Below are positions 32,781 through 42,577 of a DNA stretch of 47,500 bases, piece after piece; position 1 is the first letter of the stretch; the number at the start of each line of letters is the position of its first letter. Source of the stretch: CALFUK01 sp964398295 (GTDB lineage Bacteria > Bacteroidota > Bacteroidia > Chitinophagales > Saprospiraceae); contig CAYNMW010000007.1 in the NCBI GenBank assembly GCA_964398295.1, positions 1 through 47,500 on the forward strand, read 5' to 3'. Made by a program: the position numbers and the translations under genes. The notes below the pieces were generated by a model. That model had not been told where the DNA came from, did no database searches, and saw only the letters and a list, made by a program, of their open reading frames with translations.

Positions 32781-35700
32781 ATGTCATACCCCACATTTGC
32801 ATGCAATATTGTTATTAGTCTATTTCTTAAATCGACCGTAGCTTTATTTTTTGTTTTATATAGTGTAACCACTTCATTTACACAAATAAATTTGGATTTA
32901 GATTTCGATATTGATCGAGGTTATTACACTAATCCGTTTAATTTAACCTTGTCTGTCAATGATCCTGCGGCCTCTATACGATATACTACTAATGGTGATA
33001 GACCAACGCCAAGTTCAGGTACAATCTATACAAATTCGATTCCAATAACGACAACATCGTACATCAGAGCTATAGCTTACTCAGCTTTTGATACCACAAA
33101 GGTATTAACGCACACATATATATTCCCAGCAGATGTTACTAATCAATCAAATACACAAGCAGGTTTTCCTTCATCAAATTTTGCTTTCGATTCCAGTATT
33201 ACCAATCATTCCACATATGGACCTATGTTGGAAGAGGCTTTATCGACTATTCCATCTATTTCATTGGTCATGAATCTTAATGATTTTAATGATGTACACA
33301 ACTTGACTGCGCCTTTAGAATATGAAACATCAGTTGAGGTTTTACTTCCATATGGTGAAAAAGGATATCAAGCCAATGGTGGTATAGAGAGAGCAGGAGG
33401 AAGTAGTTTTAATAGCCCCAAAAGAAACTTTAGACTTTCGTTTAAATCAATATTTGGTGACCCTAAATTTGATTTTCCACTTTTTGGAAATGATGCCGCA
33501 GAGTCATTCGATCAAATTGCTCTAAGACCGGGTTTTCATGGATGCATGCATCTTGGGCTTGATCATAGAAGAGGCGGCACCAATGATTTAGCAGATCAAG
33601 TCATGAGAAATCTTCAAGGAGAAATGTCTGAAGACAATGTGCATCTACACGGTGACTTCATGCACTTATACATCAATGGTGTATACTGGGGTGTATACAA
33701 TCCAAGTGAAAGAGGAATTAATTCGTTCGGTGAATCATATTATGGTGGAGATAAGGACAATTACGATTCATTAAAAGGTGAAAGGGGCGATTTTGTACCT
33801 AATATGACTCCTCGCGATGGCAATTCTATTGCGTGGGATATGTTAATTAATTTGACTAAAAATCTTGATCTATCTATAAATAGCAATTATCAACAGGTTC
33901 TGAATTATATTGAACCTACTCAATTTGCAGACTATATTATTCTTGTTAATTACGGTCCTCATTCAGATGATAATCGGTCTGGTAAAAATTCCTTTGTCAC
34001 CAGAGATAGAACAGGGACTGATGGATTTAGATTCTGGATGTGGGATTCTGAACCAGCATTTGGCCATTACTGGACTTGGAACGTTACTACTTTTGGAAGT
34101 ACCCCGTTCAATCCAATTTTCATGCCCATGCTAGATAATCCGGAATTTAAGACCCTGGTTGGTGATCGGGTCCAGTGCCATTGTTTCGAAGACGGTGCAT
34201 TAACTGTGCAGAATGCTCAAGAGACATACGATGCAGTATATGATTCGACTGATGTAGCATTTATTGCTGAAGCTGCGCGGTGGGCAGAAGTAGAAGAATA
34301 TGACGCTTTTGTCAAAAAAAGAGATTCGATTGTTGATGATTACATGCTAGGAAGAACAAATTATTTAGTTAACCTCTACAGACAAAATGGCGTCTATCCG
34401 TCAATTGATGGTGTAGGGTATAATCAATTCGGAGGTGTTATTAGTCAATCATTTCCAATTACACTAAGCAACCCAAATGGATCTGGTACTATATATTATA
34501 CCACTGATAATACAGATCCAAAGACATCCTCAGGAGCGATATCTGCTACTGCCCAGGTTTACAATGGTTCTTTCACCCTTAGTCCTGGTGTGTATACCTT
34601 AAAGGCCAGAGTCAAATCTGGTTCTACCTGGTCTGCAATGTGTCCGACTACCTTTTATGTGGATCAGAATTACTCAGATTTAGTGATTAATGAAATTCAC
34701 TATAATCCTAACAATTTTGTCAACCCACCAGATACAACTTCAGGAAGGAACTTTGAATTTATAGAAATTAAAAACTGTGGCAGTGAGGATGTGAATATGC
34801 GAGACATGTTTTTTGAAAAAGGAATTCGATTAATCATCGAAGAGGACCTCATTATCCCTCCCAATGGATTCGCAGTGTTTGCCGAAGATGATTTTTGGTT
34901 TCAACAACGGTATGGGTTTCAGCCTGATGCCAGATATGCTGGCAAACTAGATAATGGTGGCGAAAACCTTTGGCTTGCAAGTCCAGACAACATCATCGTG
35001 GATTCTTTAGACTATGATGACAACTCCCCTTGGCCAGCAACAGCTGATAGAGGCTTTTATAGTCTTGCCTTATTAGATTGTAATCTTGACAATGCTGATC
35101 CAACAAGTTGGAGTATTCAGTCAGTATTTACGACGCCAAGAGCTGAAAACTTTTTCACCAATTTCGGCGAACATCCTTTTTCAGGTGTCGTTATAAACGA
35201 AATTCACTACAACCCAATGGATAGTATTGTCCCGGGTACCACTGATACTATAAATGGAAGAAATTATGAATTTGTAGAATTAAAGAATATAAGCACTATC
35301 CCAATAGATTTATCAGGTGTCTTTTTTGCAAGAGGGATTGACTATGAATTCGCTAATGGAACCATAATCCAGCCTGGAGATTTTATTGTTTTAGCAGAAG
35401 ATAAATCTTCATTTTTAGACAGGTATGGCTTTCAAGCATTTGATAAGTATGATGGTCAGTTGGATAATGGAGGAGAAACATTGTGGTTAGTAAATGCTCA
35501 AGGTGTACTGCTTGATGCAGTCACTTACGACGATATTTTTCCTTGGGATTTTAATGCAGATGGTGGCTCGATTGATTTCAGTCTTGCGTTGGTCGATGGC
35601 ACAGTAGATAATGACACCTATTTGAATTGGAAGGTGCAGTGTAATTTACTTTTCACTCCAGGTGCAGAAAATGATTTGGGATGCTTTACTGGTCCCGACT

Positions 35701-37208
35701 ATAGCGGACTTATCATCAATGAACTTGATTACAGACCAAATGGAGCAAATGATCTTGAATTTGTAGAATTATTCAATAATTCATTTCTACCTATTGATTT
35801 AGAGGGCTTGCGAATTTCGAATGCTATTACGTATGACTTTCCTAGTGGCCATCTGTTACCTGGCCAATACTATATTATAGCCAGAAAATCTGCGCTATTT
35901 GAAAATACATACAATGTTTCCGTTGATGGTAGTTTCATTGGTGGCCTGAGCAGCATGGGAGAAACAATCCTATTGACAGATCTTTTTGGAAATACGATTG
36001 ATATCGTAACATATGGAGTTACTTCGCCGTGGACAAATGAACCAGCACAAGGCGTGAAAAGTCTAGCACTTATCAATCCTAATCTTGATAACAACAATGG
36101 TGCTAATTGGTGTGTACAGCAAAGCAATCGAACACCAAAAGCGGCAAACCATTTTGCAGATACAGATTCAGATGCAATAGTTGATTGTTTAGATTCTTGT
36201 CCATCACTAGACAATTCTCTGATTGGTACATCCTGTGAAGATGGTGATCCATGTACTACTGGAGAAACATATGGGGCAAATTGTAATTGCTCTGGTGGCA
36301 CGTTTCAAGATAGTGATGGTGATGGAGTCTGTGATGCACAAGACCAATGTAGTGGTATAGATGATGCAGTTATCGGTTCATCATGTAGTGATGGAGACCC
36401 TTGCACAATTGGTGAAGTGATCAATTCAAATTGTCAATGTACTGGCGGTACGACAGCAGATAGTGATGATGATGGTATTTGTGACGGTTTGGATCAGTGT
36501 CCAAATTTTAATGATAACCTGATCGGCCAAGCTTGTAATGATGGAGATCCATGCACAAGTGGGGAGACCTATTCAACAAATTGTTTGTGTGAAGGAGGTA
36601 GCCTAAATGACGCAGATGGAGATGGTGTTTGTGATACAGATGATCAATGTCCTGGCACTGATGATTCTATCATTGGAACAAATTGTGAAGATGGAGATGC
36701 ATGTACAGTTAATGATACATACGATTCAACTTGCAATTGTGTTGGTGTACTGAGTCCAGATACTGATAACGATGGAGTATGTGATGTGTTAGATCAATGT
36801 CCAGGCTTTGATAACAATTTAATTGGCCAGCCATGTGACGATGGTATTCTGTGTTTCTCTGGCAGCACCTGGGATAATAATTGTAATTGTACAGGAGGTC
36901 AATTTTTTGATACCGATAATGATAATGTTTGTGATAATTTGGATCAATGTCCAGGCTTTGATGATAGCATCGATGTCAACAACAATGGTATTCCAGATGG
37001 CTGTGAAGGTTGCGAAGATATGATCGTTGAAAATAATCAAAGCCCTGTTACAACTAACAAGGCTGCCAACATTAGTATTGAAACGAATGGCGCAGTTCAG
37101 AGTGGTCTACATATTAGCTATAAAGCTGGGCAAGAAGTGGAGATGATGGAACATTTCGAAGTGAAATTAGGTGCTGTGTTTCATGCATTTATTGCTCCAT
37201 GTAATTAA
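32781..37208 (+). CDS. Secreted CotH-like / lamin-tail / TSP3-like protein, copy 1
   Basis: 1475 residues. A signal peptide spans about 1-35. Residues about 38-117 resemble the chitobiase C-terminal Fn3-like domain (SIRYTTNGDRPTPSSG). Residues about 155-540 form a CotH-kinase-like region with FRFWMWDSEPAFG near 416. A second chitobiase-like domain lies at about 551-630 (IYYTTDNTDPKTSSG). Three lamin-tail domains start near 632, 801 and 975 (INEIHYNP, FEFIEIKN). From about 1127 to 1404 TSP3-like motifs (DSDGDGVCDAQDQC) alternate with Cys modules (CxDGDPCTxGExYxxNCxC). The last 65 residues (GCEDMIVE ... FHAFIAPCN) match in outline the C-terminal '3-coathanger stack' (GCX_COOH) domain that I recall from Bacteroidota. 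Unlike copies 2 and 3 it lacks an N-terminal lamin-tail domain and the InlB-like repeat. Extracellular; phosphotransfer activity is uncertain. Confidence 0.9.
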   Translation: MSYPTFACNIVISLFLKSTVALFFVLYSVTTSFTQINLDLDFDIDRGYYTNPFNLTLSVNDPAASIRYTTNGDRPTPSSGTIYTNSIPITTTSYIRAIAYSAFDTTKVLTHTYIFPADVTNQSNTQAGFPSSNFAFDSSITNHSTYGPMLEEALSTIPSISLVMNLNDFNDVHNLTAPLEYETSVEVLLPYGEKGYQANGGIERAGGSSFNSPKRNFRLSFKSIFGDPKFDFPLFGNDAAESFDQIALRPGFHGCMHLGLDHRRGGTNDLADQVMRNLQGEMSEDNVHLHGDFMHLYINGVYWGVYNPSERGINSFGESYYGGDKDNYDSLKGERGDFVPNMTPRDGNSIAWDMLINLTKNLDLSINSNYQQVLNYIEPTQFADYIILVNYGPHSDDNRSGKNSFVTRDRTGTDGFRFWMWDSEPAFGHYWTWNVTTFGSTPFNPIFMPMLDNPEFKTLVGDRVQCHCFEDGALTVQNAQETYDAVYDSTDVAFIAEAARWAEVEEYDAFVKKRDSIVDDYMLGRTNYLVNLYRQNGVYPSIDGVGYNQFGGVISQSFPITLSNPNGSGTIYYTTDNTDPKTSSGAISATAQVYNGSFTLSPGVYTLKARVKSGSTWSAMCPTTFYVDQNYSDLVINEIHYNPNNFVNPPDTTSGRNFEFIEIKNCGSEDVNMRDMFFEKGIRLIIEEDLIIPPNGFAVFAEDDFWFQQRYGFQPDARYAGKLDNGGENLWLASPDNIIVDSLDYDDNSPWPATADRGFYSLALLDCNLDNADPTSWSIQSVFTTPRAENFFTNFGEHPFSGVVINEIHYNPMDSIVPGTTDTINGRNYEFVELKNISTIPIDLSGVFFARGIDYEFANGTIIQPGDFIVLAEDKSSFLDRYGFQAFDKYDGQLDNGGETLWLVNAQGVLLDAVTYDDIFPWDFNADGGSIDFSLALVDGTVDNDTYLNWKVQCNLLFTPGAENDLGCFTGPDYSGLIINELDYRPNGANDLEFVELFNNSFLPIDLEGLRISNAITYDFPSGHLLPGQYYIIARKSALFENTYNVSVDGSFIGGLSSMGETILLTDLFGNTIDIVTYGVTSPWTNEPAQGVKSLALINPNLDNNNGANWCVQQSNRTPKAANHFADTDSDAIVDCLDSCPSLDNSLIGTSCEDGDPCTTGETYGANCNCSGGTFQDSDGDGVCDAQDQCSGIDDAVIGSSCSDGDPCTIGEVINSNCQCTGGTTADSDDDGICDGLDQCPNFNDNLIGQACNDGDPCTSGETYSTNCLCEGGSLNDADGDGVCDTDDQCPGTDDSIIGTNCEDGDACTVNDTYDSTCNCVGVLSPDTDNDGVCDVLDQCPGFDNNLIGQPCDDGILCFSGSTWDNNCNCTGGQFFDTDNDNVCDNLDQCPGFDDSIDVNNNGIPDGCEGCEDMIVENNQSPVTTNKAANISIETNGAVQSGLHISYKAGQEVEMMEHFEVKLGAVFHAFIAPCN
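36160..36995 (+). repeat. TSP3-like / Cys-module repeats in copy 1
   Basis: Six alternating units of about 46 residues: an Asp-rich TSP3-like turn (DxDxDGxCDxxDQCP), then DxxIGxxCxDGDPCTxGExYxxNCxCxGG. A seventh TSP3-like turn runs into the C-terminal domain. The Asp pattern is that of calcium-binding TSP3 repeats. Copies 2 and 3 carry the same arrays. Confidence 0.85.
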
Positions 37209-37334
37209 CAAAAGTTAATATGGAAGATGTATTGAGCCTTAATCGGGAATTACCTCATATTCTTTGGTTAAAATATTGACAAATAGTCTACACCAAGGTT
37301 GATAAAATGTGGACATTGATTTAATTTGAGGTCT
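37204..37334 (+). repeat. Spacer A, homologous to the 3' flank of copy 3
   Basis: The region from the copy 1 stop onward begins TTAACAAAAGTTAA, GAAGATGTATTGA, and ends ATTTAATTTGAGGTCT (37319-37334). The same blocks in the same order follow copy 3 at 47307-47386. This spacer holds the promoter-like site of copy 2. Confidence 0.8.
37299..37328 (+). promoter_or_regulatory. Promoter candidate of copy 2
   Basis: TTG (37299-37301), a 19-nt spacer and TTAATTTG (37321-37328, one mismatch to TAnnTTTG) lie 32 nt before the copy 2 ATG. The same arrangement with an 18-nt spacer is kept at 47352-47380, before the remnant copy. Confidence 0.4.
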
Positions 37335-37360
37335 CATAATCAGCGAAATGCTTTATCCCA

Positions 37361-40300
37361 ATGAACTCTAATACCTTATCCAGAATTATTGTTTGCTTTA
37401 TTACTTGCTTCTTTGTTCAAGTGGGAAGTTCGCAATTAGTCATTAACGAAGTAATGCCTTCCAATAATACGACCATCCAGGATGAAGCTGGACAATATGA
37501 TGATTGGTTTGAAATTTATAATGGAGGCTCAAGTGCAGTAGATTTACAAGGATTCTATCTGACAGATGATTTCAACAATCAAGATAAATTTTTAATCACA
37601 AGTTCCTTAGTCATTCAGCAAGGAGAGTATTTGATTTTTTGGGCGGATGAAGATCAATCACAAGGACCAACTCATACTAACTTTAAGTTAAGTGCTTCTG
37701 GTGAAGAAATTATGTTGACGGCTCCAAATGGCGTTACAGTGATAGATAGTTTTACTATCCCAACTGTGCCAGAAGATTTGTCATTTGGAAGAATTTCAGA
37801 TGGCAATGCGAATCTGCAAATATTAACACCGGCTTCACCAGGTGCCAGTAACAATGCAAGTAGTGGATTAACGCAACCACCAACCATTTCTTTAGCTTCT
37901 GGACATTATAATAATGCCCAGACAGTGACCATTAGTGCACAGCCAAATGCGACAATTTACTTCACTACAGATGGCAGTATTCCTACTCCATCTAGTCAAG
38001 TATATACAGGGCCAATAACTATTTCTTCAACTGGTAGTCTTAGAGCTATTGCACTAAGGCCTGGTTTTGATGAAAGTTTTGTTGTTACACATTCCTATGT
38101 CGTCAACTTTAATACAGACTTACCTATATTTTTCATCACGATGAATCCTGATGATTTATACGGTGATCAAGAAGGTATTTATGTGGAGGGAACAAACGGG
38201 ATTATTGCATATTGTGAGAATACGGCAAAAAATTATAATCAGGATTGGGAAAGAGAAGGTCATTTAAAAGTATTTGTAGATGGAAATGTGGTTACCGAAA
38301 ATAATATAGGAGTTAATATAGGAGGTAACTGTAAAAGACGAAGACCGCAAAAACCATTAAATCTAAGATTTAGAGATGAGTATAGCGACACAGGAGATAA
38401 TGAATTTAAATACAAAATCTTCCCTGATAACGACTTAGACGAATTTAAACGACTCATCTTAAGAGATGGAAACAATGACATAGATGAATTCTTTAAGGAT
38501 GCTACAATAGCAAGACTTGTACGACCGGAATTTGATTTAGATGCCACATCAGCACAACCAGCGATCGTTTTCTTAAATGGTGATTATATAGGCATTCAAA
38601 TACTTCGAGAAAAATGGGATAGATGGCATTTGTCCAATGATCACGAAAAAGTTCAAGACAGAGACAGTATCGACATGATCAGAAACCCAGGCAGGATTGA
38701 GGTTGGTAATCGATTCTGGGCTTTAGAAAGAGCGTCTGATGGAGATACAGAGAGTTGGCATGAGTTTTTGGTAGATGTCAGAAGTCGGGATATGAGTATC
38801 GAATCTGAATACCAAGGATTGAAAGATCAAATTGATTATAATGAGTTAATCAATTTCCTAACTACTGAACATTTTTTTGGAAACAGAGATTGGGTGCCTA
38901 ATAATCAACGAGTATGGAAGGAAAAAGGAGAAGGGAGGAAATGGAGATGGGCCTTAACAGATCTTGATGGCTCAATGAAAGAAAATGTTGACTTCAATAA
39001 TTTAGCTGACCGAATGTTGAGATATCCCAACGGGAATCCAAACGACGGATCAAATATTGTCTTCATGCAAATGTTTGAACATCAAGAGTTCAGACACGAG
39101 TATATCCAAAGAATGAATACTTACATACAATTGGTTTTTACGAATGCAAAGTATGACGCTGTCATTGATGGATTATACAATGAAGTCCTACCTGACTTAC
39201 CAATGGCCAATCAACTGTTTGGATATTCTTTAAGTCAATATGCAACTGAAATAGCAAATCAAAAAAACTGGATAGCTCAACGAGCTCCTTTTGTCCGAGA
39301 TCATATGGAATCTCAGTGGAACATGTCCAGTAATACATTTAATCTCACCCTAAATTTCGATGCCAACAGTAATGGAAAAGTAGCCTTACATTCAAATTAT
39401 TTTGAATTACCTGCGAATTATCAAGCTACTTATCATGACAATATATTAATAGACATACATGCTATCCCTGATCAAGGATATCGATTTTCGCATTGGCAGG
39501 AAACGGGCAACACTAATGCTCATTTATACACCAGTTTCACTTCAAACACAACGCTAACACCAGTTTTTGTTCCGGCCCAAGACTTAGTGATCAATGAGAT
39601 TCACTACAATCCAAATGGCAGTAGCGAAGCAGCCGAGTTCATCGAGATATACAATCCAGATTCCAATGCAAAGCCCTTGCATTTCTTTGAATTTGGAGAA
39701 GGCATCTGTTTTGAATTTCCAGAAGGAGCTACCATTGGTCCTGGCGAGTATGTTGTAATTGCCAATGATGCCAGTATATACCAAGGCAACGGATATCAGG
39801 TTTTTGAATATGAGTTTAGTAATCTGGATAATGACGGCGAACACCTAAGTTTGATAAATAGAAATAATCAGGTCATCGATTCATTAACCTACAATGATGG
39901 AGGAGATTGGATTGGTGTTGCCGATGGCGGTTTTTATAGCTTGGCACTACTTGACCACACTTTAGATAATGCTTTAGCTGCATCATGGGATGTCCAATCA
40001 GTTTTCGTCACTCCTGGAGCAGCAAACCAGTTTTTACCATTCGATACTTTTCATTTGCCATCAGACATTGTCATAAACGAGATTCACTATCATCCATTCG
40101 ATAGTATCACGCCATCTGGAGATACCATAGTCAGTAGAAACTATGAATTCATTGAATTGAAAAATATATCGAATACAACTATAAGTCTTAATGGTGTTGC
40201 TTTTACCAGAGGTGTTACCTACGAATTCCCTAATGGTTCGATGATTCCTCCTAATGGGTATGTTGTCATAGCAGAAGATTCCTTGTTGTTTTTTGAGCGA

Positions 40301-42532
40301 TATAACTTTTACCCAATGGGCGTATATTCTGGTAAATTATCCAACAGCGGAGAAATGATTTGGCTATCTGATGATGAAGGCAAATTGCTTGATGCTGTTC
40401 GATATGACGATATGTTTCCATGGGACACGGAAGCCGATGGTGGATTTAATGATTTTAGCCTTGCCTTGATAGATGCGACAAAACCAAATGATACCCATAT
40501 CAATTGGAGTAGACAATGCACTGCCTTACAAACGCCATTACAAGACAATGATTTTGGCTGTTTTACGGGTCAAAATGCTGCAGGTCTAGTGATCAATGAA
40601 ATACACTATCAGCCGACTGGAGGAGTAAATAATGAGTATTTAGAATTGTTCAATTCGGCAACCACAATCATCCAGTTAGAAGGAATGACCTTCTCTCATG
40701 GAGTGAGCTTTACATTTGGTAACTTGACTTTGTTTCCAGGGACCTATGTGATTATAGCAAGAGACTCAAGCAGCTTTCACAATACCTACGGATTTGCTCC
40801 TGATGGAGATTATGTAGGAGCACTAGCCAATGGGGGAGAGACAATCCGACTAAAAGACTTTTTTGACAACTTGATTGATGAAGTGACCTATGATGAGCTT
40901 GCGCCGTGGGCGACTGAAGCCTCCCAAGGAGCACATAGTTTGGCATTGATAGACCATACACTTGACAATAATCTAGCAAGTTCGTGGTGTATACAAAACA
41001 ATAACATTACACCCAAAGCCGCAAATAGTTTTGATGATGCAGACAATGATGGCATTGCCGACTGTATCGATAATTGTTCAGCTCTAGACGATTCGTTAAT
41101 AGGTACAGCCTGCGATGATAGTGATGTTTGTACAACTGGAGAGAAATGGGACAACAATTGCAATTGTACAGGTGGTGTTTTTATAGATTCAGATAGTGAC
41201 GGCGTGTGCGATGCATTAGATCAATGTATAGGTATTGATGATGGCTTAATAGGTACAGCCTGCGACGATGGAGACCCATGTACATCAGGTGAGACCTTTA
41301 ACTCAAATTGTCAGTGTGCAGGAGGTATTGGTACAGATAGTGATAATGATGGTATCTGCGATGGCTTAGATCAATGTCCAGGATTTGATGACGATTTAAT
41401 TGGTCAGGTTTGTGATGACAGTGACGCTTGTACGCCTCTGACCGTCAATTCGGACTGTGGATGTGCTCCTGTAGAAAATGCTGCACTTAATGGCACAGCA
41501 TCAATGATTTCTCAATTATCAAACTTTGTGCCCTCAAGATTGATTGATGGGGTAACAAATAATAATACGAATAGCGGTTTAGCGCAAACCGAAGGTCTGA
41601 CAACTAATGATTGGGTTCAGATCGATTTAGGCAGCAACATCTTTATTTCGACAGTGGCGATCCACAACAGAACAAGTTGTTGTTCTGATAGATTGAATAA
41701 TGTCTACGTTATGGTAGCTGATTCGCCATTTCCGACAAATGCAAATGTCAATCAGGCCATTAATAATGCAGATTTCATCCACCAATTAGGTGATGAATCT
41801 GATGGTGCAATTACTGGGGTGAATATTAACCTAAATGGACGATATGTCAGACTTCAGAAATCTGGTAATAATGTAACCAATGCGATCAACCTAAAAGAAA
41901 TAGAGGTGTTTACACCTTACACAATACAAGACTCTGACAATGACGGTGTTTGTGATCTTGACGATGTTTGCTCAGGATTTGATGACAATCTGATCGGCAC
42001 CTCATGCGATGACAATGATCCCTGTACGACCAATGATCTGTACACGAATAATTGTAATTGTGTTGGAACGGCAGTAGGCGATTCAGATGGAGATGGGGTT
42101 TGCAATGCGGTGGATCAATGTCCAAATTTTGATGATAATTTAATCGGACAACCTTGTGACGATGGTATTCTATGTTTCTCTGGCAGTACTTGGGACAACA
42201 ATTGTAATTGTACAGGAGGTCAATTCTTTGATACAGATAATGACAATGTTTGCGATAACCTAGATCAATGTCCAGGCTTTGATGATAGCATGGATGTCAA
42301 CAACAATGGTATTCCAGATGGCTGTGAAGGTTGCGAAGATATGATCGTTGAAAATAATCAAAGCCCTGTTACGACTAACAAAGCTGCTAATATTAGTATT
42401 GAGACTAATGGCACAGTTCAGAATGGACTAAACATCAGCTATAAGGCTGGACAAGAAATAGAAATGAAAGAACATTTCGAAGTGAAAGCAGGTGCTGTAT
42501 ACCATGCATTTATAGCTACATGTAATCAGTAA
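37361..42532 (+). CDS. Secreted CotH-like / lamin-tail / TSP3-like protein with fucolectin-like domain, copy 2
   Basis: 1723 residues. A signal peptide spans about 1-25. An N-terminal lamin-tail domain follows (QLVINEVMPSNNTT, DDWFEIYN), then a chitobiase-like Fn3 domain (about 175-247, IYFTTDGSIPTPSSQ) and a CotH-kinase-like region (about 255-630; EGIYVEGTNGI, IGVNIGGNCKRRRPQKPL, RWALTDLDGSM near 531). An InlB-type repeat lies at about 662-740 (GYRFSHWQETG, TLTPVFVP). Three more lamin-tail domains start near 742, 902 and 1075. TSP3-like/Cys modules run from about 1223 and are interrupted at about 1372-1520 by a discoidin/fucolectin-like domain (WVQIDLGSNIFISTVAIHNR, TSCCSDRL). Two more TSP3-like units and the shared C-terminal domain close the protein. 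Probably surface-bound or released glycan-binding protein (inference). Start chosen at ATG 37361 because the signal peptide begins there. Confidence 0.9.
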   Translation: MNSNTLSRIIVCFITCFFVQVGSSQLVINEVMPSNNTTIQDEAGQYDDWFEIYNGGSSAVDLQGFYLTDDFNNQDKFLITSSLVIQQGEYLIFWADEDQSQGPTHTNFKLSASGEEIMLTAPNGVTVIDSFTIPTVPEDLSFGRISDGNANLQILTPASPGASNNASSGLTQPPTISLASGHYNNAQTVTISAQPNATIYFTTDGSIPTPSSQVYTGPITISSTGSLRAIALRPGFDESFVVTHSYVVNFNTDLPIFFITMNPDDLYGDQEGIYVEGTNGIIAYCENTAKNYNQDWEREGHLKVFVDGNVVTENNIGVNIGGNCKRRRPQKPLNLRFRDEYSDTGDNEFKYKIFPDNDLDEFKRLILRDGNNDIDEFFKDATIARLVRPEFDLDATSAQPAIVFLNGDYIGIQILREKWDRWHLSNDHEKVQDRDSIDMIRNPGRIEVGNRFWALERASDGDTESWHEFLVDVRSRDMSIESEYQGLKDQIDYNELINFLTTEHFFGNRDWVPNNQRVWKEKGEGRKWRWALTDLDGSMKENVDFNNLADRMLRYPNGNPNDGSNIVFMQMFEHQEFRHEYIQRMNTYIQLVFTNAKYDAVIDGLYNEVLPDLPMANQLFGYSLSQYATEIANQKNWIAQRAPFVRDHMESQWNMSSNTFNLTLNFDANSNGKVALHSNYFELPANYQATYHDNILIDIHAIPDQGYRFSHWQETGNTNAHLYTSFTSNTTLTPVFVPAQDLVINEIHYNPNGSSEAAEFIEIYNPDSNAKPLHFFEFGEGICFEFPEGATIGPGEYVVIANDASIYQGNGYQVFEYEFSNLDNDGEHLSLINRNNQVIDSLTYNDGGDWIGVADGGFYSLALLDHTLDNALAASWDVQSVFVTPGAANQFLPFDTFHLPSDIVINEIHYHPFDSITPSGDTIVSRNYEFIELKNISNTTISLNGVAFTRGVTYEFPNGSMIPPNGYVVIAEDSLLFFERYNFYPMGVYSGKLSNSGEMIWLSDDEGKLLDAVRYDDMFPWDTEADGGFNDFSLALIDATKPNDTHINWSRQCTALQTPLQDNDFGCFTGQNAAGLVINEIHYQPTGGVNNEYLELFNSATTIIQLEGMTFSHGVSFTFGNLTLFPGTYVIIARDSSSFHNTYGFAPDGDYVGALANGGETIRLKDFFDNLIDEVTYDELAPWATEASQGAHSLALIDHTLDNNLASSWCIQNNNITPKAANSFDDADNDGIADCIDNCSALDDSLIGTACDDSDVCTTGEKWDNNCNCTGGVFIDSDSDGVCDALDQCIGIDDGLIGTACDDGDPCTSGETFNSNCQCAGGIGTDSDNDGICDGLDQCPGFDDDLIGQVCDDSDACTPLTVNSDCGCAPVENAALNGTASMISQLSNFVPSRLIDGVTNNNTNSGLAQTEGLTTNDWVQIDLGSNIFISTVAIHNRTSCCSDRLNNVYVMVADSPFPTNANVNQAINNADFIHQLGDESDGAITGVNINLNGRYVRLQKSGNNVTNAINLKEIEVFTPYTIQDSDNDGVCDLDDVCSGFDDNLIGTSCDDNDPCTTNDLYTNNCNCVGTAVGDSDGDGVCNAVDQCPNFDDNLIGQPCDDGILCFSGSTWDNNCNCTGGQFFDTDNDNVCDNLDQCPGFDDSMDVNNNGIPDGCEGCEDMIVENNQSPVTTNKAANISIETNGTVQNGLNISYKAGQEIEMKEHFEVKAGAVYHAFIATCNQ
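41475..41918 (+). other. Fucolectin (F-type) / discoidin-like domain inside copy 2
   Basis: The encoded segment begins ENAALNGTASMISQ, continues SRLIDGVTNNN, WVQIDLGSNIFISTVAIHNR and RYVRLQKSG, and ends INLKEIEVF, the outline of the F5/8-C fold. The motif HNRTSCCSDRL matches the F-type lectin pattern R-x-x-C-C-x-x-R, in which both Arg and the vicinal Cys pair contact fucose in eel agglutinin. It is inserted between Cys modules and is absent from copies 1 and 3. Confidence 0.8.
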
Positions 42533-42577
42533 TTGCGGGATATTTTAGTATCTTAAGAGCCAATTACCCGTACGCAA

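Noticed and set aside
35870..36301. Minus-strand ORF of 143 codons in copy 1, and similar ones at 40888-41163 and 46180-46407
   Set aside because: They recur at the same places in the paralogues because they are antisense to the lamin-tail and TSP3-like coding sequence.
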